Notes: generated by a model from the letters alone, not told the origin. Positions 1 through 7,512 are shown, counted from the stretch's first letter. The stretch is DNA of 9,269 nt from Deltaproteobacteria bacterium (GCA_017861095.1 JAGFXI010000071.1:1-9269); one strand, 5' to 3'. Numbers and translations are program-made.

Positions 1-35
1 AGGCCGGGCCTTACCCTACAGTAGCAATGCCGCGA

Positions 36-121
36 CCACGGCAAGGCGTGGCTTTGCCGAGAAGATCACCCTGCCTCTCGCACGTACAAGGTGCGAGCCG
101 AGGCCGGCTCATGGGGTTTTT
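36..121 (+). other. Cluster of overlapping hairpins, possible structured RNA or terminator
   Basis: Four inverted repeats lie close together. CCACG 36-40 pairs with CGTGG 47-51. CGGCAA 39-44 pairs with TTGCCG 54-59, which excludes the first. CTCGCAC 77-83 pairs with GTGCGAG 91-97. GAGCCG 95-100 pairs with CGGCTC 105-110, sharing GAG with the previous stem. On the plus strand the last stem is followed by ATGGGG and then five T (117-121), loosely like a rho-independent terminator for something entering from the left edge. The six-base gap before the T run weakens this. The arrangement of exclusive stems is also what an RNA switch looks like, but I could not match it to a known riboswitch class. 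The strand is uncertain. Confidence 0.3.
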
Positions 122-210
122 CAACGGCCTGCTGGGAGGATAAGTACGGAGGGAAACCCCGGAAAGGCGATCGGGCCACCACTCGTTCACCGTTCACCGC
201 GGGGCGGCGG

Positions 211-402
211 TCATTCCAGATCGAACTGAATGAAGGATGAGAGGGAATCCTCGAAGTGCTGGAGGGTGAAGTAGCGGTTCTTGGCGATGGCACAGCTGAT
301 GCTGAGGGCGCAGTGCACCATGCAGATCCGGTCCTTCGCATCGAACTCGCCGAAGCAGGTGAGACGTCCTTCGATTTCAGCCTCAGTCAACCGCAATTCC
401 AT
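211..402 (-). CDS. Small four-cysteine hypothetical protein (63 aa)
   Basis: I do not recognise a named family. The case for a real gene is the ribosome binding site: GGGAG at 413-409 sits six bases before the ATG at 402, and the frame ends in TGA at 211-213. The protein is acidic at its N-terminus (MELRLTEAEIEGRL) and then carries CFGEFD with four cysteines at residues 16, 27, 31 and 37, spaced C-X10-C-X3-C-X5-C. This could bind zinc or an Fe-S cluster (inference). The C-terminal third (about 43-63) is a phenylalanine-rich likely helix. No signal peptide or membrane segment is visible. It lies 109 bases downstream of the mreB stop on the same strand and could be co-transcribed. The CFG...C...CAL...C pattern resembles short uncharacterised proteins of delta-like bacteria, but that is memory rather than a search. 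Confidence 0.6.
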   Translation of the reverse strand: MELRLTEAEIEGRLTCFGEFDAKDRICMVHCALSISCAIAKNRYFTLQHFEDSLSSFIQFDLE

Positions 403-511
403 TGCTCACTCCCGAGCCTTAAGAGCCTCCGGACCGATCGGTTCCGATTGGTGCCCTGCTCCACCTTGTCCCCGGCCCTGAGGGCTTTCGGTCAAGTGTA
501 CACCCTTCGGC

Positions 512-1476
512 TCAGTTGATAAAGACCTGACGGTATTGATCCATAGCTTCCATCGCGATTCCCGCACCCCGGGCCACCGTCGTGAGCGGGTCCTTTTCCA
601 CGTGAACGGGAAGCCTCAGGGTCCTGCCCAACAGGTCTCCCAGCCCGCGGAGAAGGGCACCGCCTCCGGCAAGCCAGACCCCGTTCTGGCAAACATCCGC
701 CGCCAAGTCGGGCGGGGTCTTCTCGAAGGCCCGTCTTACGCTCTCCAGAATGACGCCGATGGGCTCCCTGAGCGCCTCCCTTACCTCCGCATCAGTGACC
801 CTGAAGGGTCTCGGGATGCCGGTGAGGATCTCCTTGCCGCTCGCCTCGGTGAAAAGCGGCTCCGGCGGCGGTGACGCAGAGCCGATCCTCAGTTTGATCC
901 GTTCCGCCTCGTTCTGGCCGATGGCGATCTGATGGTGCTGCTGGATGTAGCGGATGATCGCCTCGTCAGCCTCGTCTCCGGCAACGCGCACCGACTCGGC
1001 ATAAGCCACCGCCGACAATGATATGACGGCCACCTCCGTCGTGCCGCCCCCGAGGGCTCTTCAATAAGGAAAACTTGGCGGGCGCCGGCCTGCTCGGCGG
1101 ACTCGATCACCGCACGCTTCTCCACCTGGGTGATGCCGGTCGGAACCGCCACGATGAGACGGGGTCTAAACAGCCGAGCGCGGTGGTACGCCTTCCTGAG
1201 GAAGTACTTGATCATGGTACTGGTGACTTCGAAATCAGCGATGACTCCGTCCTTCATGGGCCGGATGGCCGCAATCTGCTGGGGAGTTCTGCCGAGGAAG
1301 TCCTTGGCCTCCCTGCCTACGGCGATCACCTGCCCGTTCTTACGGCTGAGAGCAACGACAGATGGCTCGTTGAGCACGATACCCTCACCCTTCATGTAGA
1401 TGAGGGTGTTGGCCGTGCCGAGATCCATAGCCAGATCCTTGGAAAAGATACCTGTTATTCTGCCGAAGAGCTTCAT
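512..1476 (-). pseudogene. mreB: mreB, rod-shape actin homologue, disrupted by internal deletion and frameshift
   Basis: MreB is the bacterial actin that organises lateral cell-wall synthesis at the inner membrane. The N-terminal part begins MKLFGRITGIFSKDLAMDLG at ATG 1476, chosen over upstream ATGs because GGAG (1484-1481) precedes it by four bases and MreB proteins usually start here. It includes the phosphate-1 motif DLGTANT. This frame reads MreB to FLIEEP, whose last codon ends at 1054, then turns to nonsense and stops at 889-891, about 195 aa. From GGG at 1051 a second frame continues correctly: GGGTTEVAVISLSAVAY, RVAGDEADEAI, GGGALLRGLGDLL, DPLTTVARGAG, stop TGA 512-514. Between them 21 codons plus one base are missing relative to the family. 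Restoring 64 bases gives 342 aa, a normal MreB length. Lost are the MAAAIG segment and the VVDI of the phosphate-2 strand, including its Asp. No mreC or mreD follows. This may be a true lesion or a sequencing or assembly error. Confidence 0.9.
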
Positions 1477-1517
1477 GGCACTCCACATCACCGGCTCTCG
1501 CTCCGGTTGCAGACGCA

Positions 1518-2948
1518 TCACGAACTGCGGTAGGCGAGGGCCTGAAAAGCGCGAGTCCACAATTCACGCGAGGTAGCCGCATCCTGCGGAAAGAGGGCAA
1601 ATCCGAAGCGTGCTTGCAGGCGAGGCATCCCGGTCATCTGATCCAGAACCTCTTGTTGAACCCCTGCGACCATGGCCTTGAGGTGACCGTGAATGTGCGC
1701 CGGGGTCTCCTCCTCGAAAAGGATAGCGAAACGTCCCGGTTCAAGACAGCCCATTATTTGTCGCCGCCGCAGTCCCTGAAGGAGAATGGCCGAGATACGC
1801 TGGTGGAGCGGCGCAAGATCGGGTAATGCCACCCTGGTATTCAGGCTATCCAGATCGTCAATGGCGAGGATCGCCAGACCCAGGTTAGTCCCGGCCTTAT
1901 GGCATCGTTCCAGGCGTTTGCTCAGTACCCGATCGAAAGCGTCCAGGTTGCAGACCTCGGTCACAGGGTCCAGGTTGCGCACGAGGGCAAGCTCGCGACG
2001 CAGGGTAAAGTTCTGGAGCACCAGGGTAGCCCGCCTCACCACCGAGACTATGGCCCCAAGCTCCTCCTTGCCCCACGCCGACTCGGTGCGACGGAAAAAA
2101 GCGATGACGCCCGCCACCTCCTCGGGGTTCCAAGCGAGGGGCATACCGATCAGGGCGCCAAGCTCCCCGATTCCGTCCGTGGCGCTGAAAAGATAGGGAA
2201 GCCGGGCGCGGGATCGAAACTTAGGAACGATGAGGGACTTGCGATTCTGGTAAATCCAGCCGATCAGTCCTTGGTCCACGGGTTGGGAGCTCTGGACCAG
2301 TCCGGGCGGCACCTTTCCAGAAACGGCCACGGGCTGCAAGAATTTGCCGTCCTTGATGGCGAGCGTCACCACCCCGGCCTCGGCGTTGAGGTATGCACAC
2401 CCTTGCTCCAGCAGTCGGCCGAAATAGGGAATCGGGTCGAGGGTATCGGCGGGAAGGGCATCGGTGCGATGCCACATGGTTATGAGCTGCCGGAGTTGCT
2501 GATGGCGCCAGTTCGCCCGTTCGGCACCCAGGATATTTTCGATGACCGTGGCGAATCCATGAAGGAGCTTCTGCTCCTTGGTCGTGAAAACGTACTGACG
2601 CTTACTATCCACGCAAATAACACCCTTGCCCGCCGGCAGCGGCACGGCCACGAAGGACTTGATGTTCTCGTCATTCCGGTAGTAGGGGATGGTCTTGCCG
2701 TCTCGATCAAAATGGTCGACGGCAACGGCCTGATTGTTCTTGGCGACCCAGCCGATGAGCCCCCCGTCTTCAAGCGAGAACTGCGCATTGGTGACGAGAT
2801 GTTTACTCAGGCTATGGGAGGTTTTCAAGGTGAGAACCTGCTGGTGCTCGTCCCAAAGGAAGAGCGCCGCGGTAAATGCATCCAGGCAATTACTCAGCAG
2901 AGCGATGATGTCACTGAAGTCTCGGTCACCTGGCATCGTTACCTGCAT
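1518..2948 (-). CDS. Tandem GAF protein with degenerate GGDEF domain
   Basis: A soluble sensory protein of 476 aa. Residues about 10-145 form a first GAF domain (GLIGWVAKNNQAVAV near 63-77, then SFVAVPL and GVICVD). Residues about 175-315 form a second GAF domain (QGLIGWIYQNRKSLIV, 226-241; IGMPL, 267-271). Residues about 326-474 have the GGDEF-domain fold: the entry motif LDPVTEVCNLDAF corresponds to the family's D-x-LTGLxNRRAF. The signature position, however, reads EPGRF (403-407) in place of GGDEF, so cyclic-di-GMP synthesis is not expected; a scaffold or ligand-sensing role is inference. There is no transmembrane segment. An in-frame TAG lies upstream, so the start is ATG 2948 or ATG 2936; the second has a weak AGGT five bases ahead. 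Its TGA is 41 bases from the mreB start, suggesting one transcript. Confidence 0.85.
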   Translation of the reverse strand: MQVTMPGDRDFSDIIALLSNCLDAFTAALFLWDEHQQVLTLKTSHSLSKHLVTNAQFSLEDGGLIGWVAKNNQAVAVDHFDRDGKTIPYYRNDENIKSFVAVPLPAGKGVICVDSKRQYVFTTKEQKLLHGFATVIENILGAERANWRHQQLRQLITMWHRTDALPADTLDPIPYFGRLLEQGCAYLNAEAGVVTLAIKDGKFLQPVAVSGKVPPGLVQSSQPVDQGLIGWIYQNRKSLIVPKFRSRARLPYLFSATDGIGELGALIGMPLAWNPEEVAGVIAFFRRTESAWGKEELGAIVSVVRRATLVLQNFTLRRELALVRNLDPVTEVCNLDAFDRVLSKRLERCHKAGTNLGLAILAIDDLDSLNTRVALPDLAPLHQRISAILLQGLRRRQIMGCLEPGRFAILFEEETPAHIHGHLKAMVAGVQQEVLDQMTGMPRLQARFGFALFPQDAATSRELWTRAFQALAYRSS

Positions 2949-3064
2949 GGGGATGCATAGGTGGAAGGATTCGTTGCGCTAACACACCATGGAGTGTGCA
3001 CGTCGCGTTCAAGGATTATTAGTCGTTTCCAAGTGTTACCTGGCAACTCCGCGACTTCGTCCCA

Positions 3065-3093
3065 TGAATAGCCTATTTCTCTCATTGTGTCAA
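3065..3093 (-). promoter_or_regulatory. Candidate sigma-70-type promoter for the GAF-GGDEF/mreB cluster
   Basis: On the minus strand a perfect TTGACA (3093-3088) is followed after 17 bases by TATTCA (3070-3065). The -35 box and spacing are ideal, but the -10 box matches TATAAT only in its first three bases. It lies about 115 bases upstream of the GAF-GGDEF start, giving a leader of roughly 110 nucleotides. No other comparable site was seen on this strand in the intergenic region. Confidence 0.4.
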
Positions 3094-3119
3094 CCGGATT
3101 TCCGCGAAGAACCGCTCGG

Positions 3120-3147
3120 TTTCGAGATCTCTAGCCCGCATTATACA
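3120..3147 (+). promoter_or_regulatory. Weak candidate promoter for mutL
   Basis: TTTCGA (3120-3125) and TATACA (3142-3147) are separated by 16 bases, about 100 bases ahead of the mutL ATG. The -10 box is fair; the -35 box is poor (TT plus the last A match). It is listed because it is the best plus-strand candidate seen in the divergent region. Confidence 0.22.
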
Positions 3148-3247
3148 CGAGGCGAGCCTTCTTCATAATCGGCTCCAGCACCCTGGACCAGGCCCAACCT
3201 TGTCAAGCACCGGGAAATACGATAAGGAGAGGACGGAGGAGGGTGCC

Positions 3248-5038
3248 ATGGCGACCATTCGCATCATGCCGGAGACACTGGCTAACAAGATAGCTGCGGG
3301 CGAGGTGGTAGATCGCCCGGCGTCGGTGGTGAAAGAGCTCGTGGAGAATGCCATCGATGCCGGGGCGACCCAGATCACCGTGGAAGCGGGCACCCCGGTC
3401 TATCGGTCCATCCGGGTGGTGGACAACGGGACCGGCATGAGTGAGGACGACGCTCTCCTCTGTCTGGAACGCCATGCCACCAGCAAGATCTTCACCGAGG
3501 TGGACCTTGGCGCTATCCGCACCCTTGGGTTCCGGGGTGAGGCCCTCCCCAGCATCGCGGCGGTATCCCGGTTGGAGTTGCGAACCAGAACGAGGGAGGC
3601 TACCGCCGGTATCCGTCTCGTGGTGGCAGGAGGCGTGGTCCGGGAGGTGAGCGAGTGTGGGTGCTCGCCGGGAACCCAGGTGTGGGTCCGCGATCTCTTT
3701 TACAACCAGCCCGCTCGACGAAAGTTCCTCAAGGCCGAGCGGACCGAGTTCGGGCACGTGGGGGATACCCTTCTGCGCTACGCCCTGGCCCGGTCTGAGA
3801 TCCATTTTTCCCTGCGCCTCGCGAGCCAGCAGACCCAGGAGTGGCCGGCGGCGGCAAGCCTGAAGGAGCGCCTGGCGCAGTGCTTCAAGACCCATGGTTT
3901 CCCTTCTTGGCTCCCGGTCTCCTCCCGAAACGGGGACCTCCGCGTCGCCGGCTTTCTCAGCCCGCCGGAGTTGCACCGCGCTACGATGCAGACGCTGTTT
4001 CTCTTCGTGAACGGCCGGCCGGTGCGGGATCGACTCCTGAACCTCGCCGTCATAGAGGCGTACCGAACCCTGCTGCCCCGGGGGCGATTCCCGCTCGGTA
4101 TCCTCTTTGTTGAATTGCCTGTCGAGCGGGTGGATGTAAACGTGCACCCGAGCAAAGCGGAGGTTCGTTTTCAGGACGGTCGCGAGTTGTTTGAGACAGT
4201 GACGCGAGCGGCTCGCGATGCATTGACCACCGGAGAACGCCGTCGCTGGGAGCGACCTCTCGCAGCAGCGCAGGAACGAAGAGCCCCGGTAGAGGAGATC
4301 CAGGAGCGGCTGGCGATTTCGTGGGGCGAAGGCCGGCAGGCGGAGAGGGATGCCGTCCTCTCGGCGGTTTTCTCTGCTCCCGCCGCTGACACCGTTGACA
4401 AATCGGCAACGCCTGAAGCAGGGGGCGGAAAGGATCCGGTGATTTCGGCGGAGCCGGGTTTTGGAGATCTCACCATTATCGGTCAGCTCCTGAACACCTA
4501 TCTTCTCTGCGAGGCGCCCGACGGTCTCATCATCATCGATCAGCATGCGGCCCACGAGCGGGTCCTCTTCGAGGCCTTTCTTGCCGAGATGACCTCCGCC
4601 TCTCTTCCACGCCAGGAACTCATGCTACCCGAGACCCTGGAGCTCAGCGCAGCGGAGAGCGCCTGGCTGGTGGAGGCTCTTCCCCGGTTCGCGCTGCTCG
4701 GGTTCGTGGTAGAGCCTTTCGGGCCGACCACCTTTGTGGTACGGGCGGTCCCCGCCTCCGCTCTTCGGGATGAGCCGTTGGCGCTCTTGCGGGATCTGGT
4801 GGCCGAGGGGTGCGCAGGGGTCGGTCAGCCCGGGACCGACACCATGATGGAGAGACTACTCCAGCTCTTGGCCTGCCGACTCTCGATCAAGGCGGGTAAG
4901 CGCCTGAAGGTCGAGGAGATGCGTTCCCTTCTTCGCCACCTGGACGGCCTCGATCGAAGTTCCACCTGTCCCCACGGCCGCCCGCTCTGGTGGAAGCTCA
5001 CGATACGAGAGCTAGAGCGCTTCTTCGGGAGGGCGTAG
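3248..5038 (+). CDS. mutL: DNA mismatch repair protein MutL with endonuclease motif
   Basis: MutL couples MutS mismatch recognition to strand incision and removal. The 596-aa protein starts at ATG 3248, behind a strong GGAGG about eight bases upstream; a TTG in frame at 3200 has no comparable site. The GHKL ATPase is complete: ELVENAIDAGA (30-40), DNGTGM (59-64), TSKI (78-81) and GFRGEAL (94-100), followed by the transducer segment DLFYNQPARRKF and NVHPSKAEVRF. A less conserved linker lies at about residues 335-405. The C-terminal domain carries DQHAAHE with the second Glu at 442, matching the metal-binding endonuclease motif DQHA(X)2E(X)4E (431-442), plus ACRLSIK (542-548), CPHGRP (574-579) and a terminal FGR. 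It should therefore nick DNA itself, as in bacteria lacking MutH. miaA begins 60 bases downstream. Intact and ordinary in length. Confidence 0.97.
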   Translation: MATIRIMPETLANKIAAGEVVDRPASVVKELVENAIDAGATQITVEAGTPVYRSIRVVDNGTGMSEDDALLCLERHATSKIFTEVDLGAIRTLGFRGEALPSIAAVSRLELRTRTREATAGIRLVVAGGVVREVSECGCSPGTQVWVRDLFYNQPARRKFLKAERTEFGHVGDTLLRYALARSEIHFSLRLASQQTQEWPAAASLKERLAQCFKTHGFPSWLPVSSRNGDLRVAGFLSPPELHRATMQTLFLFVNGRPVRDRLLNLAVIEAYRTLLPRGRFPLGILFVELPVERVDVNVHPSKAEVRFQDGRELFETVTRAARDALTTGERRRWERPLAAAQERRAPVEEIQERLAISWGEGRQAERDAVLSAVFSAPAADTVDKSATPEAGGGKDPVISAEPGFGDLTIIGQLLNTYLLCEAPDGLIIIDQHAAHERVLFEAFLAEMTSASLPRQELMLPETLELSAAESAWLVEALPRFALLGFVVEPFGPTTFVVRAVPASALRDEPLALLRDLVAEGCAGVGQPGTDTMMERLLQLLACRLSIKAGKRLKVEEMRSLLRHLDGLDRSSTCPHGRPLWWKLTIRELERFFGRA

Positions 5039-5098
5039 CGGGTTATCCAGCGATCCTAGCCCCGGACACAAGCCCCAACAGAACCATAGGGAAGTCCA

Positions 5099-6085
5099 AT
5101 GACTGACGACCGGCCAAAGGTGATGGTTCTTGTCGGCCCCACGGCGGTGGGGAAGACGGAGACGGTCCTGCAGCTGGCAGCGGCGCTCCCAGTGGAGATC
5201 GTCAACGCCGATTCCATGCAGGTCTACCGCTACATGGATATCGGGACCGCGAAACCATCTGCGACCGAGCGCGCGTTGGTGCCGCACCATCTCCTGGACT
5301 TGGTGGAACCGGACGAGGATTTCGATGCCCATCGCTATCGGGACCTGGGCCGTGTCGCCGTTGCGGAGGTGTGGCGGAAGCGTCGAACCGCCTTGGTGGT
5401 TGGGGGCACCGGGCTCTACGTCCAAGCCCTCCTTCATGGGCTCTTCCCAGGAGCCCCGAGGAGAGCTGAGATCCGGGCCCGACTGCGGTCGGAGGGGAAG
5501 GCGATGGGCGCGATCCACCTCTTCCATCGGCTGGCCGCGGTGGATCCAACGACCGCAGGGCGCATCCATTGCAGGGATCTCGTACGCATCATCCGTGCCC
5601 TCGAGGTGTGGGAGTGCTCGGGAAGACCAATCTCCGCCTGGCAGCGTGAGCACGGGTTCCGGGAACACCCGTTCCGTGTCTTGAAGATCGGCCTTTCGAT
5701 TCCCCGCCCTGAACTCTATGCGCGGATCGATGACCGGGTGGAGCGGATGATGGCCCGGGGTTTGCAGGAGGAAGTTGCCTGGCTCCTGAAGCGCGGATAC
5801 GGGCCGGAGCTCAAGAGCATGAAGTCCCTTGGTTACCGCCACCTTGTCAGGTATCTTACCGGCCGCTCCAGCCTTACGGAGGCGGTGGCGTCGATGAAAC
5901 GGGATAGCCGTCGCTACGCCAAACGGCAGATGACCTGGTTCGGCCGTGATCCCGAGATCCTCTGGATTCACCCGGGCGAACGGGAGAGAATCGTCAGGTT
6001 GGCCCTTGCCTTCCTGGACAAACCTGAGGACCAGAAGGAGGACGCATTGGGGCGCTGCGACAAAACCGTTGACAACGCCCCTTGA
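5099..6085 (+). CDS. miaA: tRNA dimethylallyltransferase MiaA
   Basis: MiaA transfers the dimethylallyl group from DMAPP to N6 of adenosine 37 in tRNAs reading UNN codons, the first step to ms2i6A. The 328-aa protein shows the P-loop GPTAVGKT (13-20), the substrate-binding DSMQVYR (38-44), DIGTAKP (47-53), GGTGLYVQ (102-109) and the tRNA-contacting RRYAKRQMTWF near the C-terminus. Start ATG 5099 has AGGGAAG a few bases upstream. It is slightly longer than the usual 300-316 aa, through a charged C-terminal tail after the WI strand. It follows mutL by 60 bases on the same strand, a pairing seen in many bacteria, and is probably co-transcribed with it. hfq, which follows miaA in enterobacteria, is absent here. 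Confidence 0.97.
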   Translation: MTDDRPKVMVLVGPTAVGKTETVLQLAAALPVEIVNADSMQVYRYMDIGTAKPSATERALVPHHLLDLVEPDEDFDAHRYRDLGRVAVAEVWRKRRTALVVGGTGLYVQALLHGLFPGAPRRAEIRARLRSEGKAMGAIHLFHRLAAVDPTTAGRIHCRDLVRIIRALEVWECSGRPISAWQREHGFREHPFRVLKIGLSIPRPELYARIDDRVERMMARGLQEEVAWLLKRGYGPELKSMKSLGYRHLVRYLTGRSSLTEAVASMKRDSRRYAKRQMTWFGRDPEILWIHPGERERIVRLALAFLDKPEDQKEDALGRCDKTVDNAP

Positions 6086-6095
6086 TACCTATACT
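6069..6095 (+). promoter_or_regulatory. Candidate promoter overlapping the 3' end of miaA
   Basis: TTGACA (6069-6074) and TATACT (6090-6095) are separated by 15 bases, shorter than the optimal 17, but both boxes are near-consensus. The -35 box lies inside the last codons of miaA and the -10 just after its stop, about 70 bases ahead of the DUF4388 gene. It would let that gene be expressed independently of mutL-miaA. Confidence 0.45.
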
Positions 6096-6166
6096 TTTTT
6101 GGCCACTTGCCCACCGTTGACCGTAGCCGACCAGGAGTCGCGGCGGTGGAAAAGGCAGGTTCCGGT

Positions 6167-7405
6167 ATGGCACTTAAGGGAAATATCGAGACCTTCTATC
6201 TTTCCAGCATCCTCCAACTCCTCTGCGGCGACAAGAAGACAGGTGTTCTCTCCATCGGTGAAGGTGATCGCCGCGTCAATATCTATCTCAAGAACGGCAG
6301 CATCGTCTACGCCGCCGGAACTCAGAAGGAGGTTCGACTCGGCTACTTGCTTCGGAGCAAGGGGATCATCTCTGCGGAAGAGCTCCAGGCGGCTCTGACG
6401 CTGGCCAAACAGCGCCAGGAACGGCTTGGGAAGATCTTGGTCGAGAAGGGCTACATCTCGGCGGAGACGTTGAAGCGGTTCATTCACCAACAGGTAAGGG
6501 AGATCCTCTATGATCTCTTCTTGTGGCAACGCGGCGAGTTCGAGTACGTCGACAAGGACGTAGCCATCGAGGATGAATTCGCCACCGACTTTAACCACAT
6601 GGAGATCATTCTTGAGGGCAGTCGTCGGGTCGACGAATGGGCACTTCTCAAAAAGCACATCCCCCATCCCGACGTCGTATTCAAGATCGGTCGGAGCGTG
6701 GAGCAGGGCAAGGATTCCATCAACCTGAACGCCAACGAGTGGAGGCTTCTCTCCCTGGTGGACGGAAGGCGCACGGTCCAGCAGATCATCGCCGACAGCG
6801 GCCAAGAGGAGTTTTCCGTCTACCGGATCATGAACTCCCTGATCTCATCGGGCATCATCGAGCGCCTTGGCACGGCTGCTCCTGCCGCCCCGGCGGAAAG
6901 GGAGAGCGAGGGCTCCGCCCTCTTGTACGTCTACCATGATGTGCTACAAAATCTGCGGAGACTACTGGACAAGCTGGCCGGCTCCACTGCGGTGAACCTC
7001 CTGGAACAGGCCAAGGGGAAGGTGCCGCCAGCTGTTTTGGGGGCGATGCAGCGATACGACTTCACCGGGGATGCGGCTGGGAACGTCCGGCAGGTCTTGC
7101 TTCAGGGAGGTGCCGACCCCGCTTCTCTGGGGAAGGATGGGCTGATCGTAGCCTGTAACGCCCTGATTCTTGCCATCCTCCACCAGGCCAAGGATACCCT
7201 CGATGGGCAAACCATGACCACCTTCTTCCAGGGATTCCTCAATCTCCTTGCTCAGTGGCAGAAGAGACCGGCGAGGACCGAGGTCCAGAACATGATCCTT
7301 ATCACTATCGGCCACACGGTAAGGCAATTTGAGCAGGAGATGGGGAAGAGCGAAGAAACCAAGGAGAAGGGCGGGGGAATTCTCTCCTTCCTCAAACGCC
7401 GCTAA
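6167..7405 (+). CDS. PATAN/DUF4388 domain protein
   Basis: A cytoplasmic 412-aa protein. The N-terminus MALKGNIETFYLSSILQLL followed by KTGVLSIGEG, VNIYLKNGSIVYAA and RLGYLLRSKGIIS is typical of the PATAN (DUF4388) domain, about residues 1-125. Family members are linked to gliding, chemosensory and response-regulator systems; the molecular role is not established. A second LG..L...G.IS element (LGKILVEKGYIS) resembles the N-terminal repeat of GspE/PilB-like proteins. Residues about 190-237 (NEWRLLSLVDGRRTVQQII to SSGIIERLG) look like a winged helix. An Ala/Pro linker leads to a helical C-terminal domain (about 255-412) that I do not recognise, ending KGGGILSFLKRR. ATG 6167 is preferred over TTG 6107 because the family begins at MALKGN; the ribosome binding site is weak. 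A promoter-like site at 6069-6095 precedes it. Confidence 0.85.
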   Translation: MALKGNIETFYLSSILQLLCGDKKTGVLSIGEGDRRVNIYLKNGSIVYAAGTQKEVRLGYLLRSKGIISAEELQAALTLAKQRQERLGKILVEKGYISAETLKRFIHQQVREILYDLFLWQRGEFEYVDKDVAIEDEFATDFNHMEIILEGSRRVDEWALLKKHIPHPDVVFKIGRSVEQGKDSINLNANEWRLLSLVDGRRTVQQIIADSGQEEFSVYRIMNSLISSGIIERLGTAAPAAPAERESEGSALLYVYHDVLQNLRRLLDKLAGSTAVNLLEQAKGKVPPAVLGAMQRYDFTGDAAGNVRQVLLQGGADPASLGKDGLIVACNALILAILHQAKDTLDGQTMTTFFQGFLNLLAQWQKRPARTEVQNMILITIGHTVRQFEQEMGKSEETKEKGGGILSFLKRR

Positions 7406-7475
7406 GACTCAATTCACCACGGTCACGTCCCTGGCTCTCTCCGCCGCCCTCCCCGAGTGATCCAAGTCTTTTCGT

Positions 7476-7512
7476 CCCTCACCCATTCGACAATCACCCG
7501 GTGGGATGAGGG
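7476..7512. terminator. Inverted repeat between convergent genes, possible weak terminator
   Basis: CCCTCACCCA (7476-7485) pairs with TGGGATGAGGG (7502-7512) in a ten-pair stem with one bulged base and a 16-base loop. It sits in the 150-base gap between the convergent DUF4388 and TPR-kinase genes, where a bidirectional terminator would be expected. Neither side is followed by a T run in the direction of transcription, so it is not a canonical rho-independent terminator. Nothing else was recognised between 7406 and 7555. Confidence 0.3.

Larger units (their letters stand above)
2949..3247. other. Divergent intergenic region between the GAF-GGDEF gene and mutL
   Basis: No convincing coding frame is present in these 299 bases. 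The region holds the minus-strand promoter candidate at 3065-3093, a weaker plus-strand candidate at 3120-3147, a small hairpin (CACAC 2984-2988 with GTGTG 2995-2999) just upstream of the GAF-GGDEF gene, and the strong mutL ribosome binding site at its right end. AT content is locally higher than in the genes, as expected for a promoter region. Nothing like a tRNA or a known riboswitch was recognised. Confidence 0.6.

Noticed and set aside
1..100. Possible c-di-GMP-I (GEMM) riboswitch on the minus strand, because GGCAAAGCCACG resembles its CGCAAAGCC block
   Set aside because: The upstream GGCAAACC strand, the GAAA-capped stem and the closing GGGTTACC-like 3' part could not be found in order.
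185..198. Tandem GTTCACC GTTCACC
   Set aside because: Only two 7-base copies, without spacers or further units; not a CRISPR or a recognisable operator.
432..452. ACCGATCGGT palindrome with a nearby CCGATTGGT half-copy between mreB and the small Cys gene
   Set aside because: Short and imperfect; could be an operator but nothing links it to a regulator.
1075..1533. Long plus-strand open frame opposite mreB (152 aa)
   Set aside because: It mirrors recognisable MreB coding sequence on the other strand and has no domain or ribosome binding site of its own.
1899..2960. 353-aa plus-strand open frame opposite the GAF-GGDEF gene
   Set aside because: The minus strand has clear GAF and GGDEF-like motifs; the plus frame is the GC-rich antisense shadow.
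3002..3055. GTCGCG (3002-3007) and CGCGAC (3050-3055) inverted repeat in the leader of the GAF-GGDEF gene
   Set aside because: Six pairs with a 42-base loop and no clear inner stem; expected by chance in GC-rich DNA.
3203..4555. 450-aa minus-strand open frame opposite mutL
   Set aside because: MutL motifs on the plus strand are unambiguous; the antisense frame is histidine/arginine-rich and shows no known domain.
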